A DNA stretch of 64,000 nucleotides from Thiohalophilus thiocyanatoxydans (lineage in GTDB: Bacteria > Pseudomonadota > Gammaproteobacteria > UBA6429 > Thiohalophilaceae), in assembly GCF_004366735.1 (NCBI RefSeq), contig NZ_SOQX01000001.1:62001-126000 (forward strand), written 5' to 3'. The notes under the pieces are model-generated. The model saw only the letters and a list, made by a program, of their open reading frames with translations, had not been told where the DNA came from and made no database searches. The translations under genes and the position numbers were made by a program. This document shows positions 7,985 to 16,877 of the stretch, one piece after another; the stretch's first letter is position 1; every line of letters starts with the position of its first letter.

Positions 7985-10288
7985 TTATTCCTGCTCCGCC
8001 TCTTCTTCGGTTTCCACCTGTTCGCTGTAATTACACTCTTTTTGCGGGCAGACCTTTTCGGTGCCGCGGCGCTTGGTGGTCTTGAGGGTCAGCATCGGCC
8101 AGCCGCACTGGGGACAGGCTTCGTTGAGCGGCTGATTCCAGACGGCGTATTTGCAGTCGGGATAGCGTTCGCAGGAGAAGAAGATCTTGCCGCTACGCGC
8201 CTTACGCTTGAGCATGCTGCCCTGTTTGCACTCGGGACACTGGACACCGGTGTTCTCCGGTTTCTCCAGCGGTTCGATATAGCGACAATCGGGATAACCG
8301 CTGCAGCCGATGAACTTGCCGTAACGCCCGTGACGGATAATCAGGTCCGATTCGCAGTCGGGACACTTGCGCCCTTCAATCACTTCCGGTTCGGCGTTGG
8401 CGTCCTCGTTGACGTTGCGGGTGTAATCGCACTCGGGATAGTTGTTACAGCCGATAAAGCGACCGCGCCGGCCCAGTCGGATGGCCAGACTGCCGCCGCA
8501 CTTGGGACACTTCTCATCGATCTGCTCGTGGGTCACGTCCTTGCGATCCACACTCTTGTCCTTCTCTTCGACCAGTTCGTGGAAAGGTTTCCAGAAATCC
8601 TTCATCATCGGCACCCAGTCTTTCTCACCGCGGGCGATGGCATCCAGATCGTCTTCCATGTGCGCGGTGAACTCGTAGTCCACGTACTGGGGGAAATGTT
8701 CGGTGAGGAACTTGTTGACGATACGTCCCACGTCGGTGGGAATGAAGCGCTTCTTGTCCATCTCCACGTATTCACGCTGTTGCAAGGTGGAGATGATCGA
8801 GGCATAAGTCGAAGGTCGGCCGATGCCGTACTCTTCCAGCGCCTTGACCAGGCTGGCTTCCGAATAGCGCGGCGGCGGTTCGGTGAAGTGCTGCTCGGGG
8901 AGGATCTTGAGCAGCTCGACCACATCGCCTTCCTTCATCGGCGGCAGAATGCGGTCTTTGTCATCCTTGTCCTTCTTGCTGTCATCCTCGCTTTCCAGGT
9001 ACAGCGCCATGAAACCGGGCTTGACCACGGTCGAGCCGTTGGCGCGAAACAGGTTGTCCGGACTGCCGGCGGCCAGATCCACGGCCACGGTATCCATGGT
9101 GGCATGGATCATCTGACAGGCGACGGTACGTTTCCAGATCAGCTCATACAGACGAAACTGATCCTTGCTCAGGTGCTTTTTAATCTGCGCCGGCTCGTGC
9201 AATACCGAGGTCGGGCGAATCGCCTCGTGCGCTTCCTGGGCGTTCTTGGATTTGGTCTTGAACTGGCGCGGCTCCTTGGGCAGGTTATCGGCGCCGTACT
9301 TGTCCTGAATAAACTGGCGGATCTCGGTCAGGGCTTCGTCGGCCAGATTGACCGAGTCGGTACGCATGTAGGTGATCAGACCCACGGTTTCACCGCCAAG
9401 ATCGATCCCTTCATACAACTGCTGGGCGACGCTCATGGTCTTGCGTGCGGTAAAGCCGAGTTTGCGCGAGGCTTCCTGTTGCACGGTCGAGGTGGTAAAC
9501 GGCGCGGCCGGGTTACGCTTGCGCTGTTTCTTTTCGACCTTGTGGACCGTGAGCTTGCCGTTGGCGGCACCGCTTAATGTCTGTTCGGCCTCTTTGGCCT
9601 TTTTCTCGTTATTAATCGTAAACTGGCTGACTTTCTTGCCCTGAAGATAGGTCAGCTTGGCGGTAAATGCCTGCTTGTCCTGTTCCACTTCGGCATCCAT
9701 GCTCCAGTATTCTTTGGGCTTGAAATTTTCAATCTCGATCTCGCGCTCGACGATCAAACGCAGCGCCGGACTCTGTACCCGGCCGGCGGACAGACCGCGA
9801 CGGATTTTTTTCCATAACAACGGCGAGAGATTGAAGCCCACCAGATAGTCCAGCGCGCGGCGCGCCAGCTGGGCGTGGATCAGGTCGTCGGATAGTTCAC
9901 GCGGGTGCGAAACCGCATCATTGACCGCGCTCTTGGTAATTTCGTTGAACGCCACGCGACCGACATGTTTGTCGTTGAGCACGTCCCGGTCCTTGAGGAT
10001 CTCATACAGATGCCAGGCAATCGCTTCACCCTCGCGATCCGGGTCAGTGGCAAGATACAGGTTGTCGGCTTTTTTCAGGGATTTGATAATCGCATCGATA
10101 TGCTTTTCGTTTTTTTCGATCAGCTGGTACTTCATGGCAAAGTCATGTTCGGGATCGACCGCCCCCTCCTTGGGCAACAGATCACGCACATGACCATAGG
10201 AAGCCAGGACCTCATAGTCCTTGCCGAGATATTTTTTGATCGTTTTGGCCTTTGCGGGCGACTCAACGATGACCAGACTTTTTGCCAT
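7985..10288 (-). CDS. topA: DNA topoisomerase I (type IA)
   Basis: Relaxes negative supercoils by single-strand passage. 767 residues: Toprim domain at the N-terminus (KSLVIVESPAKAKTIKKYLG, then the acidic DPDREGEAIAWHL), the catalytic tyrosine in GLITYMRTDS near residue 310, and the second conserved block ARPTSVL-type EAHEAIRPTS. Four C-terminal zinc-ribbon modules follow, each with paired CPxC and NYPEC/GYPDC/RYPDC-like cysteines; the last, CPQCG...CPQKEC, is divergent. E. coli TopA is longer (865), so the tail here is simpler. Start ATG at 10288. Confidence 0.97.
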   Translation of the reverse strand: MAKSLVIVESPAKAKTIKKYLGKDYEVLASYGHVRDLLPKEGAVDPEHDFAMKYQLIEKNEKHIDAIIKSLKKADNLYLATDPDREGEAIAWHLYEILKDRDVLNDKHVGRVAFNEITKSAVNDAVSHPRELSDDLIHAQLARRALDYLVGFNLSPLLWKKIRRGLSAGRVQSPALRLIVEREIEIENFKPKEYWSMDAEVEQDKQAFTAKLTYLQGKKVSQFTINNEKKAKEAEQTLSGAANGKLTVHKVEKKQRKRNPAAPFTTSTVQQEASRKLGFTARKTMSVAQQLYEGIDLGGETVGLITYMRTDSVNLADEALTEIRQFIQDKYGADNLPKEPRQFKTKSKNAQEAHEAIRPTSVLHEPAQIKKHLSKDQFRLYELIWKRTVACQMIHATMDTVAVDLAAGSPDNLFRANGSTVVKPGFMALYLESEDDSKKDKDDKDRILPPMKEGDVVELLKILPEQHFTEPPPRYSEASLVKALEEYGIGRPSTYASIISTLQQREYVEMDKKRFIPTDVGRIVNKFLTEHFPQYVDYEFTAHMEDDLDAIARGEKDWVPMMKDFWKPFHELVEEKDKSVDRKDVTHEQIDEKCPKCGGSLAIRLGRRGRFIGCNNYPECDYTRNVNEDANAEPEVIEGRKCPDCESDLIIRHGRYGKFIGCSGYPDCRYIEPLEKPENTGVQCPECKQGSMLKRKARSGKIFFSCERYPDCKYAVWNQPLNEACPQCGWPMLTLKTTKRRGTEKVCPQKECNYSEQVETEEEAEQE

Positions 10289-10317
10289 AAGTTTAAATTA
10301 CTCTTATAAAAGCAAAT

Positions 10318-10334
10318 GCCCGCGTTTAGCGGGC
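10318..10334 (-). terminator. Rho-independent terminator-like hairpin after smg
   Basis: On the minus strand GCCCGC-taaac-GCGGGC followed by atttgctttta. It lies between the smg stop and the topA start, so it would end the dprA-smg transcript before topA. Confidence 0.6.
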
Positions 10335-10364
10335 ACTATGTTTAAATCTGCTTGTTTTGCCAAC

Positions 10365-10844
10365 TCAATGCAGAATACCGGGCATTTCGTCGAACACCAG
10401 ATCTTCCATCCAGGCGAATGCCGCTTCCCTGCCCGGTTGATTAAACAGTACCATCAGGACGACCCATTTGAGCTGTTCCAGGTCGATTTCATCTTCACCC
10501 AGGGCCATGACCCGGTCGACAACCATTTCACGAGTGTAGTGATCCAGTACGCCGGTCTGCTCCAGAAACAGCAAAAAGCCGCGGGCTTCAATATCCAGCT
10601 TTTCACACTCTTCGGCGGTATAGATGCGAATCGATCCGGTGGTTTTGCCACTGTAGATCGAGGGGTCATCCTGCATCGCCACCAAGCCTTCCAGCCATTC
10701 AAAGGCGCGGGTGATTTCCACCTGGCGGAAACCCGCTTCTTGCAGTTCCACGCGCAGTGTTTCCTCGTCCGTATCGAATTCTATTTCATCATTCATATAG
10801 TTTTCAAACAGATACATCAATACGTCGAGTACACTCTCTTTCAT
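10365..10844 (-). CDS. smg: Smg family protein (DUF494)
   Basis: A 159-residue acidic protein beginning MKESVLDVLMYLFENYMNDEIEFDTDEE, the standard opening of the Smg/DUF494 family, which is encoded next to dprA and topA or def in many gammaproteobacteria. The function is not established. No catalytic motif or membrane segment is seen; the predicted character is mostly helical. The gene follows dprA by 12 bp and ends in a hairpin terminator, so the two are probably cotranscribed. Confidence 0.9.
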   Translation of the reverse strand: MKESVLDVLMYLFENYMNDEIEFDTDEETLRVELQEAGFRQVEITRAFEWLEGLVAMQDDPSIYSGKTTGSIRIYTAEECEKLDIEARGFLLFLEQTGVLDHYTREMVVDRVMALGEDEIDLEQLKWVVLMVLFNQPGREAAFAWMEDLVFDEMPGILH

Positions 10845-10856
10845 CTTTTTACCCCT

Positions 10857-11975
10857 CTAACAGGTCTGGCAATAATGGCCGCCATTGGTGGCGGCAACAA
10901 AGCCTTGCAATTCCAGCACCAAGAGCATGGAACAAACGGCATCGGCCGTCAATCCACTGCGTTCTACTACCGTATCTACGGATGTCGGCTCGTGACCGAT
11001 ACACTCCAGCACTTTTTGATACTCGGCGTCGAGTTCAGCCTTCGGATCCGCCGTACTCGGTTCACCAGAGGAGGCATCCGCTGTGACTTGATACCCCACC
11101 AGTTCGCCCAGCTCTTCGAGCACATCCTGCGCCGTTTCGACCAGCTTGGCTCCCTGGCGCAGCAGCTGGTGGCAGCCCCGGGCCTGGGGATTATGGATCG
11201 AGCCGGGCACGGCGAAGACTTCGCGCCCCTGCTCCAGCGCCAGCCGGGCGGTAATCAATGACCCGCTTTGCCGCGCGGCTTCCACCACCAGCACCCCTAC
11301 CGCCAGGCCGCTGATAATGCGGTTGCGCCGCGGGAAATTCCCCGCCAGCGGCGGCGTGCCGGGGGAGAATTCCGAGACCAGCGCACCGTGCCGGGCGATC
11401 TCGTGGGCCAGCTCACGATGGCGGGCCGGGTAGACCCGATCCAGGCCGGTGCCGACCACCGCCACACTGTAGCCGCCGCCCGCCAGGGCGCCCTGGTGGC
11501 TGGCGGCATCGATACCCAGCGCCAGGCCGCTGGTGATGGTCAAGCCCCGGCCGCCCAGGTGGCGGGCAAACTCCTGCGCCGTTTCGCGACCGGCCGGGGT
11601 CGGATTGCGGCTGCCGACCATGGCCAGTTGCGGCAGCTCCAGGCAATCGGGATCGCCATAGACGTACAGCAGCGGCGGGGGATCGGCCAGTGTCCGCAAC
11701 CGGGCCGGATAACGGGTGTCCGCCAGCGTCAGAATATGGGCCCCGGGCTGCGTCGCCCAGGCCAGATCGGCCTCGATCGCGGCCTCATCCGGAGCGTTTA
11801 ATGCCGCCACCGTCTCCTCCCGCAGGCCCGCCGCGCGCAACGCCGCCGATCCGGCGCCGAGAACCTTCCCGGGGCTGCCAAAACGCTCTATCAGGGAGTA
11901 AAAGGTCGCGGGGCCGATATGCGGGGCCCGATGAAGCACCAGCCAGGGGCGTAATGATTCCTGTTCGTCAGCCAT
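10857..11975 (-). CDS. dprA: DNA-processing protein DprA
   Basis: Binds incoming single-stranded DNA and loads RecA during natural transformation; widely kept also in strains not known to transform. The Rossmann-like core carries the signatures AMVGSRNPTPAGRETAQEF, TSGLALGIDAASHQGAL, FPRRNRIISGLA and QSGSLITARLALEQGREVFAVPGS. A C-terminal winged-helix (DML1-like) domain follows (YQKVLECIGHEPTSVDTVVERSGL...). The frame runs to 12023, but MADEQESLRPWLVLHRAP at 11975 matches family N-termini and has an ATG start. About 372 residues. Sits in the usual LysM-dprA-smg-topA neighbourhood. Confidence 0.95.
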   Translation of the reverse strand: MADEQESLRPWLVLHRAPHIGPATFYSLIERFGSPGKVLGAGSAALRAAGLREETVAALNAPDEAAIEADLAWATQPGAHILTLADTRYPARLRTLADPPPLLYVYGDPDCLELPQLAMVGSRNPTPAGRETAQEFARHLGGRGLTITSGLALGIDAASHQGALAGGGYSVAVVGTGLDRVYPARHRELAHEIARHGALVSEFSPGTPPLAGNFPRRNRIISGLAVGVLVVEAARQSGSLITARLALEQGREVFAVPGSIHNPQARGCHQLLRQGAKLVETAQDVLEELGELVGYQVTADASSGEPSTADPKAELDAEYQKVLECIGHEPTSVDTVVERSGLTADAVCSMLLVLELQGFVAATNGGHYCQTC

Positions 11976-12104
11976 ATAAGAAGTGTCCCGACCAAGTTCC
12001 GTTTGGTCCCCGCAAGCGGCCATTCAGCACCGCTTCGGTTGCCTCGGCCGGATTGTATCACCCGGCGGGGATTTGCACAGCCCCGCCGTCGCCGTTCACA
12101 TGCC

Positions 12105-13268
12105 TCAGGGGCTGGTGACCCGGTCTTTGACGTGCAGGGCGCGATTGGCCTCCATGACCAGGGCATAGCTGACCTTCTCGTAGGTCCGGAACACCATCAG
12201 GAGCCCGGCCCGCTCGTCGGGAAGCTCCACCGATCCCCGGTTGACGGGATCGCGGGCGGTGCCGCCGTCCTGATAGATTGCCAGCACATGGCCGGACTCC
12301 AGACCATCGCGGGCGCCCCGGCTCAGAATGACCACATTATGCTGGCCAATCTGCGAGAGGCCATTATGCACAGCGATAATATGGCCATTCACTTCCTCCT
12401 CGGGCGGCCGCGGGAAGAAATTAAATTCGAGCGTCTCTTCCTCTGCCGGCAGCAAATGATCGCCGTTGAGCACCTCCTGCCTGGCCCGTTCGATATTCAG
12501 GGTCGTCACGTCGTCCACGCCGGTCTTGCCGCGGGTCACCCGGGCTTCCGCCAGACGGAGGACTTCGTAGCCGAGGGTTTCGCCCGTCTCCGGATCCTTG
12601 TAGACCCGGCCGGGCCGAACCACCTCATAGCGGCCGATCGCCTCATCCTCGATATCCCGGACATAGATCGTGTTGTCGTTACTGCTGATCAGATGGCCTT
12701 CATAGCTGGAGACAATATAGGGGGCGTCATCCAGCTCATCTTTGCCGATCACCCGCGGGCGCTGCAAAAAGGGCGCAATCACCGATCGGGGAATGGTCGG
12801 AATGGCTTTATCGATCGGCTCGTAGCGTTCCCGCGGGGACAACCGGGTGGCCTCCCTGTCACGCGGTTCGGTAACGCCACCGCTGCCTTCCAGGGTCAGA
12901 TAGGGCTCGCCGTCAGCTCCATGATAGAGCACAATCACATCCCCAGGGTAAATCAGGTGCGGATTGCGAATCTCGGGGTTGATATGCCAGACCTTTGGCC
13001 ATAACCAGGGATCCTTGAGAAAGCGTCCGGCGATATCCCACAGGGTATCCCCCCGTTTGACCACATAACGCTCCGGGTAATCCGGCTTGAACACCGGTTT
13101 TTGCGGTTCGGCGTCGGGCGCTTCGTCGATTGTGTACGAGGTCGATTCAGGCGCCGAGGCCGGTTCGCGCTCCGGCGGGGCCGACCCACAGGCCGCCAGG
13201 CCCATGCCGAGCAAAACAATGGACAGGAAACGTGTCAAAATCGGGCCAGTCGGTTTATTATCTACCAT
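12105..13268 (-). CDS. LysM-domain lipoprotein
   Basis: A secreted lipoprotein of about 387 residues. The signal peptide ends in the lipobox LAAC, after which comes an acidic, Pro-rich linker and one LysM domain (YVVKRGDTLWDIAGRFL...NPHLIYPGDVIVL, about residues 55-105), which binds peptidoglycan. The remaining 280 residues are a conserved gammaproteobacterial domain of unknown function found next to dprA. ATG 13268 was preferred over the upstream GTG at 13292 because of a GGGGA ribosome-binding site. Divergent from def across about 160 bp. Probably an envelope-anchored factor; no enzymatic motif is seen. Confidence 0.9.
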   Translation of the reverse strand: MVDNKPTGPILTRFLSIVLLGMGLAACGSAPPEREPASAPESTSYTIDEAPDAEPQKPVFKPDYPERYVVKRGDTLWDIAGRFLKDPWLWPKVWHINPEIRNPHLIYPGDVIVLYHGADGEPYLTLEGSGGVTEPRDREATRLSPRERYEPIDKAIPTIPRSVIAPFLQRPRVIGKDELDDAPYIVSSYEGHLISSNDNTIYVRDIEDEAIGRYEVVRPGRVYKDPETGETLGYEVLRLAEARVTRGKTGVDDVTTLNIERARQEVLNGDHLLPAEEETLEFNFFPRPPEEEVNGHIIAVHNGLSQIGQHNVVILSRGARDGLESGHVLAIYQDGGTARDPVNRGSVELPDERAGLLMVFRTYEKVSYALVMEANRALHVKDRVTSP

Positions 13269-13431
13269 GAAGGATCCCCTGTCAGAGGCCACTTGTTATT
13301 CGAGTTTAATTGACCTGGCACCGGGAACAAGAAACCCCTGTCAGACAGGCCCATAGCGAGTAGTATCACAGTACTATCATAATGTTAGCAGCTTTTTCTA
13401 CACCCGTACTAGAGAAACGTCACGAAATCAT

Positions 13432-13935
13432 ATGGCAATGTTGAATATTTTGAATTATCCCGATGATCGGCTGCGCATCAAGGCGAAGCCGGTGACCGAG
13501 TTTGACGCCCGCCTGCACCGGCAGATCGACGACATGTTCGAGACCATGTACGCCGCGCCCGGCATCGGCCTGGCCGCCACCCAGGTGGATTTCCATCAGC
13601 GGCTGATCGTCATCGACGTCTCCGAGGACAGGAGTCAGCCGCTGGTACTGATCAATCCCGAGATCACCGAGAAGGACGGCATCCAGCAGATCGACGAAGG
13701 CTGCCTCTCCGTACCGGGCGTCTATGAACCGGTGGAGCGGGCCGAACATATTCGCCTCAAGACGCAGGATCGCGACGGCAATCCGCTGGAGATGGAAGCC
13801 GAAGGGCTGCTGGCGGTCTGTATCCAGCACGAGATGGATCATCTGGAGGGCAAGCTGTTCGTCGACTACCTCTCCGAACTCAAGCGCCAGCGCATCCGCA
13901 AAAAGCTGGAAAAACAGCAACGGCAGGCCGGATAA
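13432..13935 (+). CDS. def: Peptide deformylase
   Basis: Removes the formyl group from nascent N-terminal methionine; Fe(II)/Zn enzyme acting at the ribosome exit. All three signature motifs are present: GIGLAATQV (residues about 43-51), EGCLSVPG with the metal-binding Cys, and HEMDHLEG with the two metal-binding His and catalytic Glu. 167 residues is normal. It heads def-fmt-rsmB, with a 95-bp gap filled by a heptamer repeat before fmt. Confidence 0.97.
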   Translation: MAMLNILNYPDDRLRIKAKPVTEFDARLHRQIDDMFETMYAAPGIGLAATQVDFHQRLIVIDVSEDRSQPLVLINPEITEKDGIQQIDEGCLSVPGVYEPVERAEHIRLKTQDRDGNPLEMEAEGLLAVCIQHEMDHLEGKLFVDYLSELKRQRIRKKLEKQQRQAG

Positions 13936-13947
13936 ATCCGACAGTTG

Positions 13948-13990
13948 CTAGGTGCTAGTTTCTAGGTCCTAGAACCTAGCCCCTAGCACC
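13948..13990. repeat. Heptamer repeat, six ctagnnn units
   Basis: Six consecutive 7-bp units all beginning ctag (ctaggtg, ctagttt, ctaggtc and so on) fill the gap between def and fmt. Confidence 0.75.
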
Positions 13991-14030
13991 TTGGCGGCGT
14001 CTAACAAGTCGCAACGCACCCAGGAAGTCG

Positions 14031-15002
14031 ATGCCCTCTCAACAACGTCTAGTCTTCGCCGGCACCCCCGAGTTCGCCGCCACCGCCCTGCGGGCCCTGA
14101 TCGAAGCGGGGCACGCGATCGTGGCCGTCTACACCCAGCCGGATCGCCCGGCGGGGCGGGGGCGCAGGCTGCAGCCGGGGCCGGTCAAGCAGCTGGCGCT
14201 GGAACACGGGATCCCGGTCTGCCAGCCGGAACATTTCAAGTCCGACGCCGCCCTGGCCGAACTGGCCGCCTGGCAGGCGGATCGGATGATCGTCGCCGCC
14301 TACGGGCTGCTGCTGCCGCAACAGGTCCTCGACATTCCGGCACACGGCTGCCTGAACATCCACGCCTCGCTGCTGCCGCGCTGGCGCGGCGCGGCACCGA
14401 TCCAGCGGGCCATCCTGGCCGGTGACCGCGAGACCGGCGTCACCATCATGCAGATGGACGCCGGGCTGGATACCGGTGACATGCTGCTCAAATTGCCCTG
14501 TCCGATTGCCCCGGATGAGACCGGCGGCAGCCTGCACGACAAGCTGGCCGTTCTGGGCGGCAAAGCCATTGTGCAGGCGCTGGCTAACCTCGAACAGCTC
14601 CGGCCCGAGCCCCAGGACGATGCTCAGGCGACCTACGCCCGCAAGCTGGACAAGGCCGAGGCCCGGATCGACTGGCACAAACCGGCCGCCCGGCTGGCCC
14701 GCGAAGTGCACGCCTTCAACCCCTGGCCGGTGAGTCACACCCGGCTCGAGGGTGAGCCGCTGCGAATCTGGCAGGCCGAGGCACAGGAAATGTCCGGGGA
14801 TGATTCAGATCAGGTACCTGGCACCGTAGTAAGCACTGACTCTGACGGGATCGACGTGGCCTGTGGGCAGGGCCTGTTACGACTGCAACAGATCCAGCCG
14901 GCCGGCAGCAAAGCCATGAGCGCCGCCGCCTTTCTCAACGGCCGCCCCGGCCGGCTGCAGGTGGGCATGCGGCTGGGTGACGATGGCGGCGAAGCGTCCT
15001 GA
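14031..15002 (+). CDS. fmt: Methionyl-tRNA formyltransferase
   Basis: Transfers formyl from 10-formyl-THF to initiator Met-tRNA. 323 residues; N-terminal catalytic domain with the FAGTPEFAATALRALI start, the loop QPDRPAGRGRRLQPGPVK and the catalytic block NIHASLLPRWRGAAPIQRAI (Asn, His, and the downstream Asp in GVTIMQMDAGLDTGD). A C-terminal OB-like domain follows (about residues 205-315). The stop TGA shares its A with the ATG of rsmB, indicating translational coupling. Confidence 0.97.
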   Translation: MPSQQRLVFAGTPEFAATALRALIEAGHAIVAVYTQPDRPAGRGRRLQPGPVKQLALEHGIPVCQPEHFKSDAALAELAAWQADRMIVAAYGLLLPQQVLDIPAHGCLNIHASLLPRWRGAAPIQRAILAGDRETGVTIMQMDAGLDTGDMLLKLPCPIAPDETGGSLHDKLAVLGGKAIVQALANLEQLRPEPQDDAQATYARKLDKAEARIDWHKPAARLAREVHAFNPWPVSHTRLEGEPLRIWQAEAQEMSGDDSDQVPGTVVSTDSDGIDVACGQGLLRLQQIQPAGSKAMSAAAFLNGRPGRLQVGMRLGDDGGEAS

Positions 15003-16303
15003 TGAACGTCCGTCTCGCCTGCCTGCGGGTGCTGCAGCAGATTGTCCAGCAGGGCCAGAATCTGGATAACGCCCTGGACGGGATCCTGCCGCAGCTCGAT
15101 CAGGTCCGCGATCAGGCGCTGTTGCAGCATCTGTGCTACGGAGTGATACGCTGGTATCCGCAACTCGACTTTCTGCTCGGGCAACTGCTGCACAAGCCGC
15201 TGAAGAAAAAAGACGCCGATCTGCGTCTGTTACTGCTGCTGGGGCTGTATCAGTTACGCTTCAGCCGGATCCCGGCCCACGCGGCGGTGGGCGAAACCGT
15301 CGCCGTGACCCAGAGCCTCAACAAGGCGTGGGCGCGCGGCATGGTCAATGCGGTATTGCGCAACTATCAGCGTCAACAGGCCGAACTCGATATCAAACTG
15401 GAACAGGACGCCCCGGCCCGCACGGCCCATCCCGCCTGGCTGCTGACCCACCTGCAGCAGGCCTGGCCCGACCAGTGGGAAGCGATCGTCGAGGCCAACA
15501 ACACCCAGGCGCCGATGAGCCTGCGGGTCAACCGGCGCCTGGGCACGCGCGACGACTATATAAAGCGTCTGGCCGCGGCCGGACTCGAGGCCCGCGCCGC
15601 CGCCCACGGCGACAGCGGCGTGATTCTCGCCGAGCCCTGCCCGGTGGACCGGCTGCCCGGCTTTGCCGAGGGGCAGATCGCGGTCCAGGACGTCGCCGCC
15701 CAGCTGGCGGCACCGCTGCTGGATCCTCAACCCGGCGACCGGATCCTCGATGCCTGTGCCGCCCCCGGCGGCAAGACCGCCCATCTGCTCGAACAGCAGC
15801 CGGCAGTGCAGGAACTGGTCGCCCTGGATATCGATTCCCGGCGCCTGGAGCGCATCGCGCAAAATCTGAGTCGGCTGAATCTGCAGGCAACCCGGCTGGT
15901 GGGTGACGCCGCCCGGCCGGACGACTGGTGGGACGGCCAACTGTTCGATCGCATCCTGCTCGACGCGCCATGCAGCGCCACCGGCGTCATTCGCCGCCAT
16001 CCCGATATCAAGCTGCATCGCCGCCAGCGCGATATCCCGGCGCTGTGCGCCACACAACATGCTATGCTGTTGGCGCTGTGGAACCTGCTTAAACCGGGCG
16101 GTACCCTGCTGTACGCCACCTGTTCGATCCTGCCGGAGGAGAACCGGCAACAGGTGGAACATTTTCTGGCCGCCGTGGACAATGCCCGGCACGTTGCCCT
16201 GCCGACAGGCTGGGGGCACGCCCAGTCGGCAGGGCAACAGATCCTGCCCGGCGAGGATGATATGGATGGCTTTTATTACGCACGTCTGGTCAAGACAAGC
16301 TGA
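15002..16303 (+). CDS. rsmB: 16S rRNA m5C967 methyltransferase
   Basis: SAM-dependent methylation of C967 in 16S rRNA. 433 residues: N-terminal NusB-like RNA-binding domain (about 1-140), then the Rossmann methyltransferase. Visible motifs: SAM site LDACAAPGGKTAHLLE, motif IV DAPCSATGVIRRHPD and motif VI YATCSILPEENRQQV, whose Cys pair supplies the nucleophile and the base-release cysteine. It overlaps fmt by one base and the DUF4390 gene by about 38 bases. Confidence 0.96.
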   Translation: MNVRLACLRVLQQIVQQGQNLDNALDGILPQLDQVRDQALLQHLCYGVIRWYPQLDFLLGQLLHKPLKKKDADLRLLLLLGLYQLRFSRIPAHAAVGETVAVTQSLNKAWARGMVNAVLRNYQRQQAELDIKLEQDAPARTAHPAWLLTHLQQAWPDQWEAIVEANNTQAPMSLRVNRRLGTRDDYIKRLAAAGLEARAAAHGDSGVILAEPCPVDRLPGFAEGQIAVQDVAAQLAAPLLDPQPGDRILDACAAPGGKTAHLLEQQPAVQELVALDIDSRRLERIAQNLSRLNLQATRLVGDAARPDDWWDGQLFDRILLDAPCSATGVIRRHPDIKLHRRQRDIPALCATQHAMLLALWNLLKPGGTLLYATCSILPEENRQQVEHFLAAVDNARHVALPTGWGHAQSAGQQILPGEDDMDGFYYARLVKTS

Positions 16304-16877
16304 GAGCGCAACCCCGGGGCCCGTCCGCTGGTTGCGCTATCTGCTGCTCGCGAGCGCCCTCGGCACGTCGAATACCGTCTTCGCCGATAACGGCTTTGTC
16401 ATCCGCTCGGCCCAGCTGAGCCTGCACGGGACGGTCTATCACCTGGATGCGCGCATCAACTACCGCCTGTCGCAGGAAGCCGTCGATGCGGTCAAAAACG
16501 GGGTGCCCCTGATTATCGCCATCGATATCCGGGTGGATCGCAAGCGCCGCTGGTGGCTGGACAAGGAGCTGGCCACCCTGACCCAGAACTACCTGCTGCT
16601 CTATCACGCGCTGACCGAAAAATACGTGATTCACAATCTCAACAGCGGTATTCAGGAAAATTACGCCAACCTGGATACCGCTCTCTGGTCGCTCGGCCGA
16701 ATCGATGGCCTGCCCCTGATAGACGCCAACCTGCTGAAGCCGGGCGCCGAATACGGCATTGAGCTGCGTGCCCGACTGGATATCGAATCCCTGCCGGCAC
16801 CCATGCGACCCCTGGCCTATATTTCAAGTGACTGGCAACTGCAAAGCGACTGGTACTCATGGTCATTGGCTCGCTGA
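16266..16877 (+). CDS. DUF4390 exported protein upstream of ntrY
   Basis: About 203 residues. The N-terminus has a signal-peptide-like segment (RWLRYLLLASALGTSNTVFA) and the rest is a DUF4390 domain rich in beta strands (IRSAQLSLHGTVYHLDARINY...). The function is unknown; the family is commonly encoded immediately before ntrY, so a role in NtrY sensing is an attractive inference. The ATG at 16266 is preceded by GGCGAGG nine bases upstream; 16257 is an alternative. It overlaps rsmB at its start and ntrY at its end, so the three are coupled. Confidence 0.8.
   Translation: MAFITHVWSRQAESATPGPVRWLRYLLLASALGTSNTVFADNGFVIRSAQLSLHGTVYHLDARINYRLSQEAVDAVKNGVPLIIAIDIRVDRKRRWWLDKELATLTQNYLLLYHALTEKYVIHNLNSGIQENYANLDTALWSLGRIDGLPLIDANLLKPGAEYGIELRARLDIESLPAPMRPLAYISSDWQLQSDWYSWSLAR

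Noticed and set aside
8042-9577. Long plus-strand frame opposite topA
   Set aside because: Shadow frame of a GC-rich gene; low complexity and no recognisable motif.
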